Source: Mycobacterium sp. 3519A | Lineage (GTDB): Bacteria; Actinomycetota; Actinomycetes; Mycobacteriales; Mycobacteriaceae | DNA: 64,000 nucleotides | Direction: 5' to 3' | Assembly: GCF_900240945.1 (NCBI RefSeq) | Contig: NZ_OESG01000014.1 | Location: 2,820,734-2,884,733, forward strand | Part shown: one piece after another, positions 25,631 to 34,308 of the stretch | Layout of the letters: every line of letters starts with the position of its first letter | Position numbering within the stretch: position 1 is the stretch's first letter | Notes under the pieces: model-generated | Databases searched by the model: none | What the model was told of the DNA's origin: nothing | The model's input: the letters and a program-made list of their open reading frames with translations, nothing else | Translations under genes and position numbers: made by a program

Positions 25631-27192
25631 CTGCGACAAGCGAGTCAGCGTCGGGACCCGACTTGCGCAGTTGGATGGCCACTCTCGATCGCGCGGGTGA
25701 GATGCGACGCATCACCGCGTTGGTGGATTGGGATCAGGAGATCGGCGCGATCACCCGCGCCAACCAGGCGTTGAGCGGGCCTGCGCTGCTGTTCGAAAAC
25801 ATCGTCGACCACCGGGACACGCTGTGCACCAAGTTGTTCACCTCGGGGATCGGCAACCGCCGCAAGGTCCAGCTGATGTTGGGCCTGCCGGAGACTGCAA
25901 ACGACGCGGCCATCGTGCATCACCTCAAACAAGCCTTCACCAAACCTGTTCCACCGCGGGTGGTGGACACCGGCCCGGTCAAGGCGAACATCGTCGATGG
26001 CGACGGCATCGACCTATGGCAGTTTCCCGCGCCGCGATGGCACGGCACCGACGGCGGCCGTTACCTGGATACATTCTGCGGAGTCGTCACCGAGGACAAG
26101 GTGACCGGACGCGACAACATCGGGGTGTATCGCGGCATGATCGGCGACCGCGACAAAATTGTCAAACTCCTTGCGCCCATCCAGGGTTGGGGCGGTCACC
26201 TCGAGGGATACCGGCCGGAACCGATGCCCGTTGCCGTCGTGTACGGGTGGCACGACGTACTGCCATTCTGCGCTGGAAGCCCATTCCCCAAGGACGTCTG
26301 CGAATGGGACATGATGGGTGCCTTGCTCGGCCACCCGATCGACCTCGTGCCCTGCGATACAGTGCCGCTGCACGTTCCCGCCAGCGCGGAGATCGTCATC
26401 GAGGGCTATCTGGACCCCGACGTTGAAACGTTCATGGAGGAGGGTCCGTTCGCGGAGTACCCGGGATACATCGACGGCCACTCCGCGCCGACGCCGGTGC
26501 TGCGGGTCACCAGGATCACCCACCGCGACGATCCGGTCCTGCGTGGCTCTCTGGAGGGCATGCGTCCCGGATTTCTGGTCGAAGACTCGATGATCAACTA
26601 CGCGCGCTCGGCGATCGCCTGGAATGTGTTGGAAAGCCTCGGCGTAAGAGGTGTCACCGATGTGTGGATGACGCAGGTATCCAATGGCACGAACATCGTG
26701 GTCCAGATCCGCAAGTCCTACCGCGGGCATGCCCAGCAGGTCGCCGCGGCGCTGTGGGGGACCAGCGGATCCATCTGGTTCTACAAGAACGTCATGGTGG
26801 TCGAGGAAGATATCGACATCCACGATCCGGAAGCGCTGGACTGGGCGATGGCCTACCGCGTGAACGCTGGTCTCGGCGACATCACGATCTACGGACCGAC
26901 TCTCGGCTCGCCGCTGGATCCGTCGACACCGCACGACAAGTCGAACATGGCCAAATACGGTTCCGGCGAATGGCATCGGATGCTCATCGACGCCACACGG
27001 AGCTGGGACGTCGCGCCGCGCCCTGAATGGGGCGGCCGTCACTATCCGCCCGTCAACAAGATCGCGCCAGAGTTGGAGGCGCGCGTTGCTGCCCGCTGGG
27101 ACGAGTACGGGATCGGCATCGCATACCTTGACGATGCGCAGCGAGAGCTGATGACGATGGAGCAACTGAGCAAGCGCCTGCCGGACGTGTAA
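25627..27192 (+). CDS. UbiD-family prenyl-FMN-dependent decarboxylase
   Basis: 521 residues of the UbiD fold. The conserved region PRWHGTDGGRYLDTFCGVV holds cofactor contacts, and GVYRGMI, SPFPKDVCEWDMMGALLG and the signature FMEEGPFAEYPGY follow; the latter contains the acidic residues of the E-D-E/R network. TTG 25627 has AGGAG at the right distance (start overlaps the UbiX stop); an upstream frame to 25597 lacks such support. Family members (de)carboxylate aromatic or unsaturated acids such as hydroxybenzoates, protocatechuate or cinnamates. The specific substrate is not readable. Together with UbiX, the mutase-like protein and the SDR it suggests processing of an aromatic acid. Confidence 0.92.
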   Translation: MTATSESASGPDLRSWMATLDRAGEMRRITALVDWDQEIGAITRANQALSGPALLFENIVDHRDTLCTKLFTSGIGNRRKVQLMLGLPETANDAAIVHHLKQAFTKPVPPRVVDTGPVKANIVDGDGIDLWQFPAPRWHGTDGGRYLDTFCGVVTEDKVTGRDNIGVYRGMIGDRDKIVKLLAPIQGWGGHLEGYRPEPMPVAVVYGWHDVLPFCAGSPFPKDVCEWDMMGALLGHPIDLVPCDTVPLHVPASAEIVIEGYLDPDVETFMEEGPFAEYPGYIDGHSAPTPVLRVTRITHRDDPVLRGSLEGMRPGFLVEDSMINYARSAIAWNVLESLGVRGVTDVWMTQVSNGTNIVVQIRKSYRGHAQQVAAALWGTSGSIWFYKNVMVVEEDIDIHDPEALDWAMAYRVNAGLGDITIYGPTLGSPLDPSTPHDKSNMAKYGSGEWHRMLIDATRSWDVAPRPEWGGRHYPPVNKIAPELEARVAARWDEYGIGIAYLDDAQRELMTMEQLSKRLPDV

Positions 27193-27213
27193 CCGAAATC
27201 TGCTTTCAAGCAA

Positions 27214-27294
27214 CGAGATATCTCGCCAGCCATTGGACGTATTCGGCGGTGAGCGGCGTTAAGTCAAGCAGCACAACAGATTACGCGCTTGACT
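27214..27294. promoter_or_regulatory. Cluster of palindromes between ubiD-like and FAD oxidoreductase genes
   Basis: The 114-bp gap holds a perfect 12-bp palindrome CGAGATATCTCG (27214-27225), 22 nt after the UbiD stop. It also holds an 8-bp inverted repeat AGTCAAGC (27262-27269) / GCTTGACT (27287-27294) just before the ribosome site AAAGG of the next gene. The second repeat includes TTGACT, which could serve as a -35 element. They could mark a partial terminator followed by a regulated internal promoter. No matching copies were noticed upstream of the SDR gene. Confidence 0.35.
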
Positions 27295-27306
27295 GAAAGG
27301 CGATTG

Positions 27307-28686
27307 ATGACGGGCTCCGAACTTGGCGAAACCGCGGTGGTACTCGGCGCGAGCATTTCAGGATTGCTCGCCGCTCGAGCGCTGACCGACTTCTACGCGA
27401 ACGTGATCGTCGTCGAACGGGACATCCTGCCGGAGCGACCCGTGACTCGCCGCGGGGTGCCGCAAGCCGGGATGCCGCACATCCCTGCGGCGCGCGGTGT
27501 GCAGCTGATGAACGAACTCGTTCCCGGCCTCCTTGACGACCTCGTCGCCGGGGGCGCGCGAGTGTGGAACGACGGCGACCTGTCGCGGCTGCACTTGTCG
27601 TTCAACGGACACCGATTCGTTCGCAGCGGCAGGATCCCCGACCCGGACTCCATGGCCATGCATTTCGCACACCGGCCCTTCCTCGAGTGGAGTCTGCGTC
27701 GCAGGGTGCAGGCCATACCGAATATCGAGATCCTGGGTGGCCGCGACGCAGTGCGATTGGTGTCGACGCACCCGCATGACCGGGTAACAGGTGTGGTGTT
27801 GGCGGAGCGCGCCTCCGGCGAGGAGACGTCCCTCGCGGCCGATCTAGTCGTCGACGCCACGGGTCGGGGTTCCCGCACACCGGTGTTGTTCGACGAACTC
27901 GGTTACCGCCGCCCACCCGAAGACACGCTGACAGTGCACGTCACCTATGTGGGTCTTCCTGTGTACCTTCCGGACGAAACCTACCGCGAATATCTGGCCT
28001 TCGCCGCCCCGGAACCCAATCGACCGTATGGCTACGCGATGTTCGCCGGACAACAGGACACGTACATGTTGGCGGTTCAAACGGTTGCAGGCGCCAAAGC
28101 ACCTGCGGATCGCGCGTCTCTGCTCGAGTTGCTTGCCGAGATGGCGCCCCCGCACGTGCTGGCCGCCGCACGCCGTGCCGAGCCACTTGCAGACACGACG
28201 CAGTACCGGTTTCCATCGAATCGATGGCGACGGTACGACAAATTGGCACACACTCCCGGACGCCTGGTGGTCATCGGTGACGCACTGTGCAACTTCAATC
28301 CTCTTTACGGGCAGGGCATGTCGATAGCTGCGATCGAAGCGACGATCCTGCGCGATTGCCTCCGGCAAGGAGACGACGACCTGCCGCGCCGATACTTCCG
28401 CCGTGCCGCCAAGGAGATTCGGGTGGCCTGGCGGGCGGCGATCAGTTCGGACCTGGCGCTGCCGCAAATCGCAGGCAAGCGACCGGCGTCCATCCGGGTG
28501 ACGAACGCTTACCTGGAACGGGTCCTTACTGCTGCGGAAACCGACCCCGCCGTCGTTCAAAAGTTCATCCGGTCACTCAACATGATTGATCCGCCATCCC
28601 AGCTGCTGCGACCCTCGACGATTCTCCGGGTGGCCAAGGGTTCTAGACGGCGTGCCGCCGACACCGCGACGGCCGGAGGCGCGTAG
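27307..28686 (+). CDS. FAD-dependent oxidoreductase (monooxygenase / GGR-like fold)
   Basis: 459 residues of the PHBH/geranylgeranyl-reductase-type FAD fold. The N-terminal nucleotide loop is VVLGASISGLLAARAL (GxSxxG form of GxGxxG), followed by an acidic strand end VVERD. The second FAD motif is VVIGDALCNFNPLYGQGMS (GD...P), and between them lies VVDATGRGS. ATG 27307 has AAAGG about 9 nt upstream; the in-frame TTG at 27289 lacks a site. It is followed after 2 nt by the F420-type gene. Hydroxylation or epoxidation of an aromatic or isoprenoid substrate are both possible; the sequence does not decide. Confidence 0.82.
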   Translation: MTGSELGETAVVLGASISGLLAARALTDFYANVIVVERDILPERPVTRRGVPQAGMPHIPAARGVQLMNELVPGLLDDLVAGGARVWNDGDLSRLHLSFNGHRFVRSGRIPDPDSMAMHFAHRPFLEWSLRRRVQAIPNIEILGGRDAVRLVSTHPHDRVTGVVLAERASGEETSLAADLVVDATGRGSRTPVLFDELGYRRPPEDTLTVHVTYVGLPVYLPDETYREYLAFAAPEPNRPYGYAMFAGQQDTYMLAVQTVAGAKAPADRASLLELLAEMAPPHVLAAARRAEPLADTTQYRFPSNRWRRYDKLAHTPGRLVVIGDALCNFNPLYGQGMSIAAIEATILRDCLRQGDDDLPRRYFRRAAKEIRVAWRAAISSDLALPQIAGKRPASIRVTNAYLERVLTAAETDPAVVQKFIRSLNMIDPPSQLLRPSTILRVAKGSRRRAADTATAGGA

Positions 28687-28688
28687 CG

Positions 28689-29831
28689 ATGCTCAAAGTC
28701 GGTCTGATCGAACAGCCGTTACACACCCGCTTCTCGCCGACAGCGTTGGTCAGCGCCAGTTACCTCACCGCCATCAGCACCGGGGTGGACTCGTTCTGGC
28801 TACCCGACCACATCAACTCGTTGTTTCCGCCGGCTGTGATGACGTCGAAACACGTCGGCACCGCGCGGCTGGCACCGAATGCCGACGCCCATTACGACCC
28901 GTGGACCATGCTCGGATACCTGGCCGCCCGACACCGTTGGAGGCGTCGCCGACTCGGGATCGGTGTGACCGACCCGGGACGTCGCAACCCCGCGGTCACC
29001 GCGCAGGCTGCCGCGACGGTGCACCTCCTGACGCGCGGCCGGGCCATCCTGGGATTCGGAACCGGAGCGCGCACAAGCAACGAGCCCTACGGCGTCGACT
29101 GGGCGAAACCCGTGGCACGGTTCGAGGAGGCCATCGCCACCATTCGCGCGTTGTGGAACTCCGGCGGTGAACTGGTCACCAGGGACTCACCATTCTTCCC
29201 GCTGCACAAGGCTGCCTTCGAGCTGCCGCCGTACCGCGGCAAGTGGCCGGAGATCTGGATCGGTGCAAGGGGTCCGCGGATGTTGCGGGCCGCCGGCCGC
29301 TACGCCGACGGGTGGTTTCCCGCGGCGATGATGTTCGGTCCCAAGGACTATGCCCTCGGGCTCGACGCGGTCCGCGCCGCTGCGTCGGACGCCGGGCGCG
29401 ACCCCGCGACCATCACCCCCGCAGGCCTGCTCTTCGTCGTGACCGGTCGAAGTCGACACGAGGTCGAAGACGCGTTGGAGTCAGCGGCGCTGAAGGCATT
29501 CACGCTCAACGCATCCGCACAGCGGTGGGCTCAGCATGGTCGCACTCATCCGCTCGGAACCGACTTCACCGGCGCGCAGGACATCACCGCACAGGTACTC
29601 GACGAGCAGACCGTCCTCTCCATGACGGCCGACGTGCCGCTCACCCTGCTCAAAGACTTCCTTCTCACCGGAACGCCCGACGACGTCGTCGAGCAGATCG
29701 CCGACTGGCGCGACCACGGTTTGCAGTACCCGGTGCTCAGCAACATCAGCGCACTGCAGCCCAGTCTGAGCCGTGGCTTGGCGGCAAGCACACCGTTCGC
29801 CAAAATCGTTCGCGCACTGCGCAAACTATGA
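28689..29831 (+). CDS. F420-dependent ketoreductase, homologue of phthiodiolone ketoreductase (Rv2951c-like)
   Basis: A 380-residue luciferase-like (LLM) oxidoreductase. Long stretches agree with M. tuberculosis phthiodiolone/phenolphthiodiolone dimycocerosate ketoreductase Rv2951c as I recall it: DAHYDPWTMLGYLA, VTDPGRRNPAVTAQAAATVHLLTRGRAILGFG in pieces, NEPYGVDWAKPVARFEEAIATIRALWNS, PYRGKWPEIWIGARGPRMLR, and the SGTPDDVVEQIADWRDHGLQY-type ending. Rv2951c reduces the keto group of phthiodiolone with F420H2. Here the gene lies outside any polyketide locus and 2 nt after an FAD oxidoreductase, so the substrate is probably different or comes from elsewhere. It overlaps the convergent CrtI-type gene by 6 nt. 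Confidence 0.85.
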   Translation: MLKVGLIEQPLHTRFSPTALVSASYLTAISTGVDSFWLPDHINSLFPPAVMTSKHVGTARLAPNADAHYDPWTMLGYLAARHRWRRRRLGIGVTDPGRRNPAVTAQAAATVHLLTRGRAILGFGTGARTSNEPYGVDWAKPVARFEEAIATIRALWNSGGELVTRDSPFFPLHKAAFELPPYRGKWPEIWIGARGPRMLRAAGRYADGWFPAAMMFGPKDYALGLDAVRAAASDAGRDPATITPAGLLFVVTGRSRHEVEDALESAALKAFTLNASAQRWAQHGRTHPLGTDFTGAQDITAQVLDEQTVLSMTADVPLTLLKDFLLTGTPDDVVEQIADWRDHGLQYPVLSNISALQPSLSRGLAASTPFAKIVRALRKL

Positions 29832-31400
29832 ACGGGTGGTCAGTGTGGACGCGACGTGGTGGCCTGACCCCGCCCCGAGGCCGGCGCCGGGGTGGGTGGA
29901 GGCTCCAATGTGCCAAAGTCTCTTGATGTGCGTCCGGTGCTGAGCCGATGCCGGCAGCGGTCGCCAGCGGAGGCTCTGATCCAGTTCTGCAGCACCACCG
30001 TACGGATCACCGCTTACGGCATTCACGTTGTACGCCAACAGGTCCCGCGGAGAAATGACCTTGACATCAAGAATCTGCGGCCGCAGTCCTGCTGCGTGTG
30101 CGGCCAACCGGTTCAGTACTCGCTCGGCGTAACCGTTCTTGAGTTCGTCTTCCCAGCCGCGGGAGGTGTCGAGCCGGCCCGACGCGTCACCGCGCGGATC
30201 GAACGGCACTTCCTGAAGTTGCAGCCACAACGCCGCACCGCCGGGCGGTACCCGCGTGGGATCCAATGTGAACTGTTGTCCCACAACGATCGTCGGTCGT
30301 CGGGGCAACAATCCCGCCTCGGCTTCGGCGCAGGCGATCGCGGTGCTCGCGGACCCGTCGCTGACGTGGAAGACAGGCGCCTCACGAAGGCGGGGGTCGT
30401 GCCACCGCGGCGGAGCCGACAATGTCACGTGGATCTGCATGGCCCCGCGGCCGTACCGATACGCCGCAGCCTGCGCGCGCAGCACGGGGCTGATCTCCTC
30501 AGGGGGCAGCAGCGAACCATAGAGCGCAGACGGTGTCACCGACGCCAGGATCGCGCGCCGCGCCCAAAATCGATGCGGCCCCGCCTCGACGCCGACCGCG
30601 TGACCCGAATCGACGATGATCCGCTCGGCGCAGGTGTCGGTGTGCACCTGCACACCGAGTTCGTCGAACAGCCCCCGAAAGGCGGCAATCAGGCGCCCGG
30701 ACCCGCCCTCGGGCACGGGAACCCCGACGCCATGCAACAAAGCCGCGAAAACCGGCAGCATCATCCCGCCGTACGCATGTTCGGGGGACAAGCCTGCGTG
30801 CAGCAGCCACGGAACCCACAAATGGTCGACTTCGACGCCTGCGAAGTTCCTCGCGCAGTATGCGCGTCCCGACGTCGCTGCGTCGCGCACCAACGCCTCG
30901 GCACCGCGACGGCCGTTGACGCGCAGTGCTTTCAACGCCAGCTTCAATAGGCGCTGACCCCGCAACGCCCCGCCCATCGCCTCACCGAACAGAAGCGCAT
31001 TACGCTCGAATCCGGTCAGCGCCTGCAGATATGCCGTCCGGTCGGCCGGATCGTCGAATCCGGCAACAGTCAATGCGGGATCCCGATACGCCACAGTCAC
31101 TGCGCCGTCGTCGGCCACACTGGCGGTGACGATGTGATCGGTATTGCGGTAGCTCAGACCGTGTCGCCCCAGATGCTGACCCAGGACGCCATAGGCAGGC
31201 CCGGACACAAACAGCGGATGCCAGGCCGAATAGGTGTCCAGTACACATCCGGGAACGGCGGACTCTTCACTCGCGACGAAGCCGCCGATCTCGGGATTTC
31301 GCTCGAGCAGAGCCACGGTCCAGCCGGCAAGCGCAAGCTCGGCCGCAGCCACCATTCCGTTGATTCCGGAGCCGATGATCACCGCGTCGACGGCAGACAT
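29826..31400 (-). CDS. FAD/NAD(P)-dependent oxidoreductase, phytoene-desaturase (CrtI/RetSat) superfamily
   Basis: 524 residues beginning DAVIIGSGINGMVAAAELALAGWTVALLERNPEIGG (in pieces), a classic GxGxxG FAD loop with acidic strand end. The C-terminal FAD signature LWHIGASTHPGAGLGAGSGHHVA is that of the CrtI/carotene-desaturase and related mycobacterial oxidoreductases. Between them is a substrate domain without clear assignment. No phytoene synthase or other carotenoid genes lie nearby, so carotenoid desaturation is not established. The start ATG 31400 gives the canonical N-terminus. It is convergent with the F420 enzyme and divergent from cysD. Confidence 0.85.
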   Translation of the reverse strand: MSAVDAVIIGSGINGMVAAAELALAGWTVALLERNPEIGGFVASEESAVPGCVLDTYSAWHPLFVSGPAYGVLGQHLGRHGLSYRNTDHIVTASVADDGAVTVAYRDPALTVAGFDDPADRTAYLQALTGFERNALLFGEAMGGALRGQRLLKLALKALRVNGRRGAEALVRDAATSGRAYCARNFAGVEVDHLWVPWLLHAGLSPEHAYGGMMLPVFAALLHGVGVPVPEGGSGRLIAAFRGLFDELGVQVHTDTCAERIIVDSGHAVGVEAGPHRFWARRAILASVTPSALYGSLLPPEEISPVLRAQAAAYRYGRGAMQIHVTLSAPPRWHDPRLREAPVFHVSDGSASTAIACAEAEAGLLPRRPTIVVGQQFTLDPTRVPPGGAALWLQLQEVPFDPRGDASGRLDTSRGWEDELKNGYAERVLNRLAAHAAGLRPQILDVKVISPRDLLAYNVNAVSGDPYGGAAELDQSLRWRPLPASAQHRTHIKRLWHIGASTHPGAGLGAGSGHHVASTLTTRS

Positions 31401-31540
31401 ATCACGTCAAACGCCGCTGACCGCCGATTCAATACGCTCTGCTCGCCGCGGAGCTCGCGTTGACAGCGCAGGCCGGGGCTGGTTTCATATCCGGTTATGC
31501 AGATTATTCTGGTCATTTCTACCAACTTAACGAGGTTGTG
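31401..31540 (+). promoter_or_regulatory. cysD upstream region with candidate promoter
   Basis: The 140-bp divergent gap before cysD is locally AT-rich from 31483 on. TATTCT at 31505-31510 with TTTCAT at 31483-31488 (16-nt spacing) is the best promoter-like pair. TTGACA at 31460-31465 is a second -35-like element without a good partner. The ribosome site GAGG sits 5 nt before ATG 31541. No SAM or other riboswitch fold was recognised by eye. Known behaviour of mycobacterial cysDNC is induction by sulfur limitation; the element responsible is not identifiable here. Confidence 0.35.
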
Positions 31541-32464
31541 ATGACCGCCGCACAGGAACTCAACCCTGGCCGCTACGAGCTGAGCCATCTGCGCTCGCTC
31601 GAGGCCGAGGCCGTCCACATCATTCGCGAGGTCGCCGCGGAGTTCGAGCGGCCGGTTCTGCTGTTCTCCGGCGGCAAGGACTCCATCGTGATGCTGCACC
31701 TGGCGATCAAGGCGTTCCGGCCCGGCCGACTGCCGTTCCCGGTGATGCACGTCGACACCGGCCACAACTTCGACGAGGTGCTGGCCGCTCGCGATGAGCT
31801 GGTCGCCGAGTCCGGGGTCCGCCTCGTCGTCGCCAAGGTGCAGGACGATATCGACGCCGGACGTGTGGTCGAGACCATCCCGTCGCGCAACCCGATGCAG
31901 ACCTTCACGCTGCTGCGCGCCATCCGGGAGAACAAGTTCGACGCGGCGTTCGGCGGCGCCCGCCGCGACGAGGAGAAGGCCCGCGCCAAGGAGCGGGTGT
32001 TCTCCTTCCGCGACGAGTTCGGCCAGTGGGATCCGAAGAACCAACGACCCGAACTGTGGAACATCTACAACGGGCGGCACCGCAAGGGCGAGCACATCCG
32101 GGTGTTCCCGCTGTCGAACTGGACCGAATTCGACATCTGGTCCTACATCGGCGCCGAGAAGATCAAACTGCCGTCGATCTACTACGCCCACGAGCGCAAG
32201 GTGTTCGAGCGCGACGGCATGCTGCTCGCGGTGCACAAGTACATGCAGCCCCGTAAGGACGAGGAAGTCGTCACGAAGACCGTCCGCTTCCGCACCGTCG
32301 GCGACGTCACCTGCACCGGCTGCGTCGAGTCGTTGGCGGGCACCGTTTCCGAGGTGATCGCCGAGACCGCGGTGTCACGGTTGACCGAGCGTGGCGCCAC
32401 CCGCGCCGACGACCGGATCTCCGAAGCCGGCATGGAAGACCGCAAGCGCGAGGGGTATTTCTGA
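31541..32464 (+). CDS. cysD: Sulfate adenylyltransferase small subunit CysD
   Basis: A 307-residue ATP sulfurylase subunit that forms adenosine 5'-phosphosulfate from ATP and sulfate together with CysN. The PP-loop SGGKDS lies at residues 43-48, followed by the family blocks HVDTGHNFDEV, SRNPMQTFTLLRA, AFGGARRDEEKARAKER and WTEFDIWSYI. ATG 31541 is used because GAGG lies 5 nt upstream; an open frame back to 31460 would cover the promoter-like region. The stop shares one base with the cysN start (TGATG), so translation is coupled. It corresponds to M. tuberculosis Rv1285 by sequence and order. Confidence 0.96.
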   Translation: MTAAQELNPGRYELSHLRSLEAEAVHIIREVAAEFERPVLLFSGGKDSIVMLHLAIKAFRPGRLPFPVMHVDTGHNFDEVLAARDELVAESGVRLVVAKVQDDIDAGRVVETIPSRNPMQTFTLLRAIRENKFDAAFGGARRDEEKARAKERVFSFRDEFGQWDPKNQRPELWNIYNGRHRKGEHIRVFPLSNWTEFDIWSYIGAEKIKLPSIYYAHERKVFERDGMLLAVHKYMQPRKDEEVVTKTVRFRTVGDVTCTGCVESLAGTVSEVIAETAVSRLTERGATRADDRISEAGMEDRKREGYF

Positions 32465-34308
32465 TGGCCACACTGCTGCGCATCGCGACCGCGGGTTCGG
32501 TCGACGACGGCAAGTCCACGCTGATCGGCCGGCTGCTGTTCGACTCCAAGGCCGTCATGGAGGACCAACTCGCCGCCGTCGAGCGGACCTCCAAGGAACG
32601 CGGGCACGACTACACCGACCTGGCGCTGGTCACCGACGGCCTGCGCGCCGAGCGTGAACAGGGCATCACGATCGACGTCGCCTACCGCTACTTCGCCACG
32701 GCCAAGCGGAAATTCATCATCGCCGACACCCCCGGCCACATCCAGTACACCCGCAACATGGTCACCGGCACGTCCACCGCGCAATTGGCGATCGTGTTGG
32801 TCGACGCACGGCACGGGCTGTTGGAGCAGTCGCGTCGGCACGCGTTCCTGGCGTCGCTGCTCGGCATCCGGCACATCGTCCTCGCGGTCAACAAGATGGA
32901 CCTGATCGACTGGGACCAAAAGACATTCGAGACGACTCGGGATGATTTTCATGAGTTCGCGGCTCGCCTCGATATCCACGATGTGACCACCATCCCGTTG
33001 TCGGCGCTGCAGGGCGACAACGTGGTGACCAAGTCCAGCAACACCCCGTGGTACGACGGGCCCTCGCTGCTGTCACACCTCGAAGAGGTCTACATCGCAG
33101 GCGATCGCAACCTCGTCGACGTGCGGTTCCCGGTGCAGTACGTGATCCGGCCGCAGACCCACGACCACCTCGACCACCGCAGCTACGCAGGCACCGTCGC
33201 CAGCGGCGTGATGCGTCCCGGCGACGAGGTCGTGGTGCTGCCCAGCGGGAAGTCCAGCCGCATCACCGCGATCGAAGGCCCGAGCGGGCCTGTGCAGGAA
33301 GCGTTTCCGCCGATGGCCGTGTCGGTCAGCCTCGCCGACGACATCGACATCTCGCGGGGCGACCTGATCGCGCGGCCGAACAACCAGCCGCGGGTGGCGC
33401 AGGAGTTCGACGCCACGGTGTGCTGGATGGCCGACGGGTCGTCGCTGGAGCCCGGCCGCGACTACATCATCAAGCACACGACGCGCACGACGCGGGTCAA
33501 GGTGACGGCGCTCGACTACCGCCTCGACGTCAACACCCTGCACCGCGACAAATCCGCGACCGCACTGAAACTCAATGAGTTGGGCCGCATCTCGCTGCGC
33601 ACCCAGGTGCCGCTGCTGCTCGACGAGTACAGCCGCAACTCGGCGACCGGGTCGTTCATCCTGATCGACCCCAACACCAACGGCACCGTCGCGGCGGGCA
33701 TGATCCTGCCGTACGTGACGGCGCGCACCGCCAGCCCGAATACCGTGCGCCATGAATCGCTGTGCACCTCCGAGGACCGGCTGTCGAAGGGCCGCACGGT
33801 CTGGTTCACCGGGCTGTCCGGTTCCGGGAAGTCGTCGGTGGCCATGCTCGTCGAACAGAAGCTGCTCGAAAGAGGCACTCCGGCTTATGTTCTCGACGGC
33901 GACAACCTGCGCCACGGCCTTAACGCGGACCTGGGTTTCTCGATGGCCGACCGCGCCGAGAACCAGCGCAGGCTCGCTCACATCGCGGCGATCCTGGCCG
34001 ACTCGGGTCAGGTCGTGCTCGTTCCGGCGATCAGCCCGCTGGAGGAGCATCGCGCGCTGGCGCGCAAGTTGACCACCGAAGCCGGCCTCGAATTTTTCGA
34101 GGTGTTCTGCGACACCCCGATCGAGGACTGCGAACGTCGTGACCCGAAGGGGTTGTACGCCAAGGCCAGGGCCGGCGAAATCACCCACTTCACCGGCATC
34201 GACAGCCCGTATCAGCGGCCGAAGAACCCGGATCTGCGGCTGACGCCGGACCGCAGCACCGAGGAGTTGGCAGACCTGGTGATCGAGCTACTGGAAAGCA
34301 AGCGGTGA
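32464..34308 (+). CDS. cysN: Fused sulfate adenylyltransferase GTPase / APS kinase CysNC
   Basis: A 614-residue bifunctional enzyme. The N-terminal GTPase drives the CysD reaction: G1 GSVDDGKST (11-19), G3 DTPGH (88-92), G4 NKMD (142-145). Then come EF-Tu-like barrels to about residue 420. The C-terminal APS kinase makes PAPS: P-loop GLSGSGKS (450-457), DGDNLRHGLN and FCDTPIEDCERRDPKGLY. This matches the mycobacterial CysNC fusion (Rv1286). Its stop overlaps the cysQ start by 4 nt (GTGA). The product PAPS is the sulfate donor for sulfotransferases, and APS feeds reduction to cysteine. Confidence 0.96.
   Translation: MATLLRIATAGSVDDGKSTLIGRLLFDSKAVMEDQLAAVERTSKERGHDYTDLALVTDGLRAEREQGITIDVAYRYFATAKRKFIIADTPGHIQYTRNMVTGTSTAQLAIVLVDARHGLLEQSRRHAFLASLLGIRHIVLAVNKMDLIDWDQKTFETTRDDFHEFAARLDIHDVTTIPLSALQGDNVVTKSSNTPWYDGPSLLSHLEEVYIAGDRNLVDVRFPVQYVIRPQTHDHLDHRSYAGTVASGVMRPGDEVVVLPSGKSSRITAIEGPSGPVQEAFPPMAVSVSLADDIDISRGDLIARPNNQPRVAQEFDATVCWMADGSSLEPGRDYIIKHTTRTTRVKVTALDYRLDVNTLHRDKSATALKLNELGRISLRTQVPLLLDEYSRNSATGSFILIDPNTNGTVAAGMILPYVTARTASPNTVRHESLCTSEDRLSKGRTVWFTGLSGSGKSSVAMLVEQKLLERGTPAYVLDGDNLRHGLNADLGFSMADRAENQRRLAHIAAILADSGQVVLVPAISPLEEHRALARKLTTEAGLEFFEVFCDTPIEDCERRDPKGLYAKARAGEITHFTGIDSPYQRPKNPDLRLTPDRSTEELADLVIELLESKR

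Noticed and set aside
31460..31540. CysD start at TTG 31460
   Set aside because: It would put promoter-like sequence inside the gene; ATG 31541 has a ribosome site and gives the family N-terminus.
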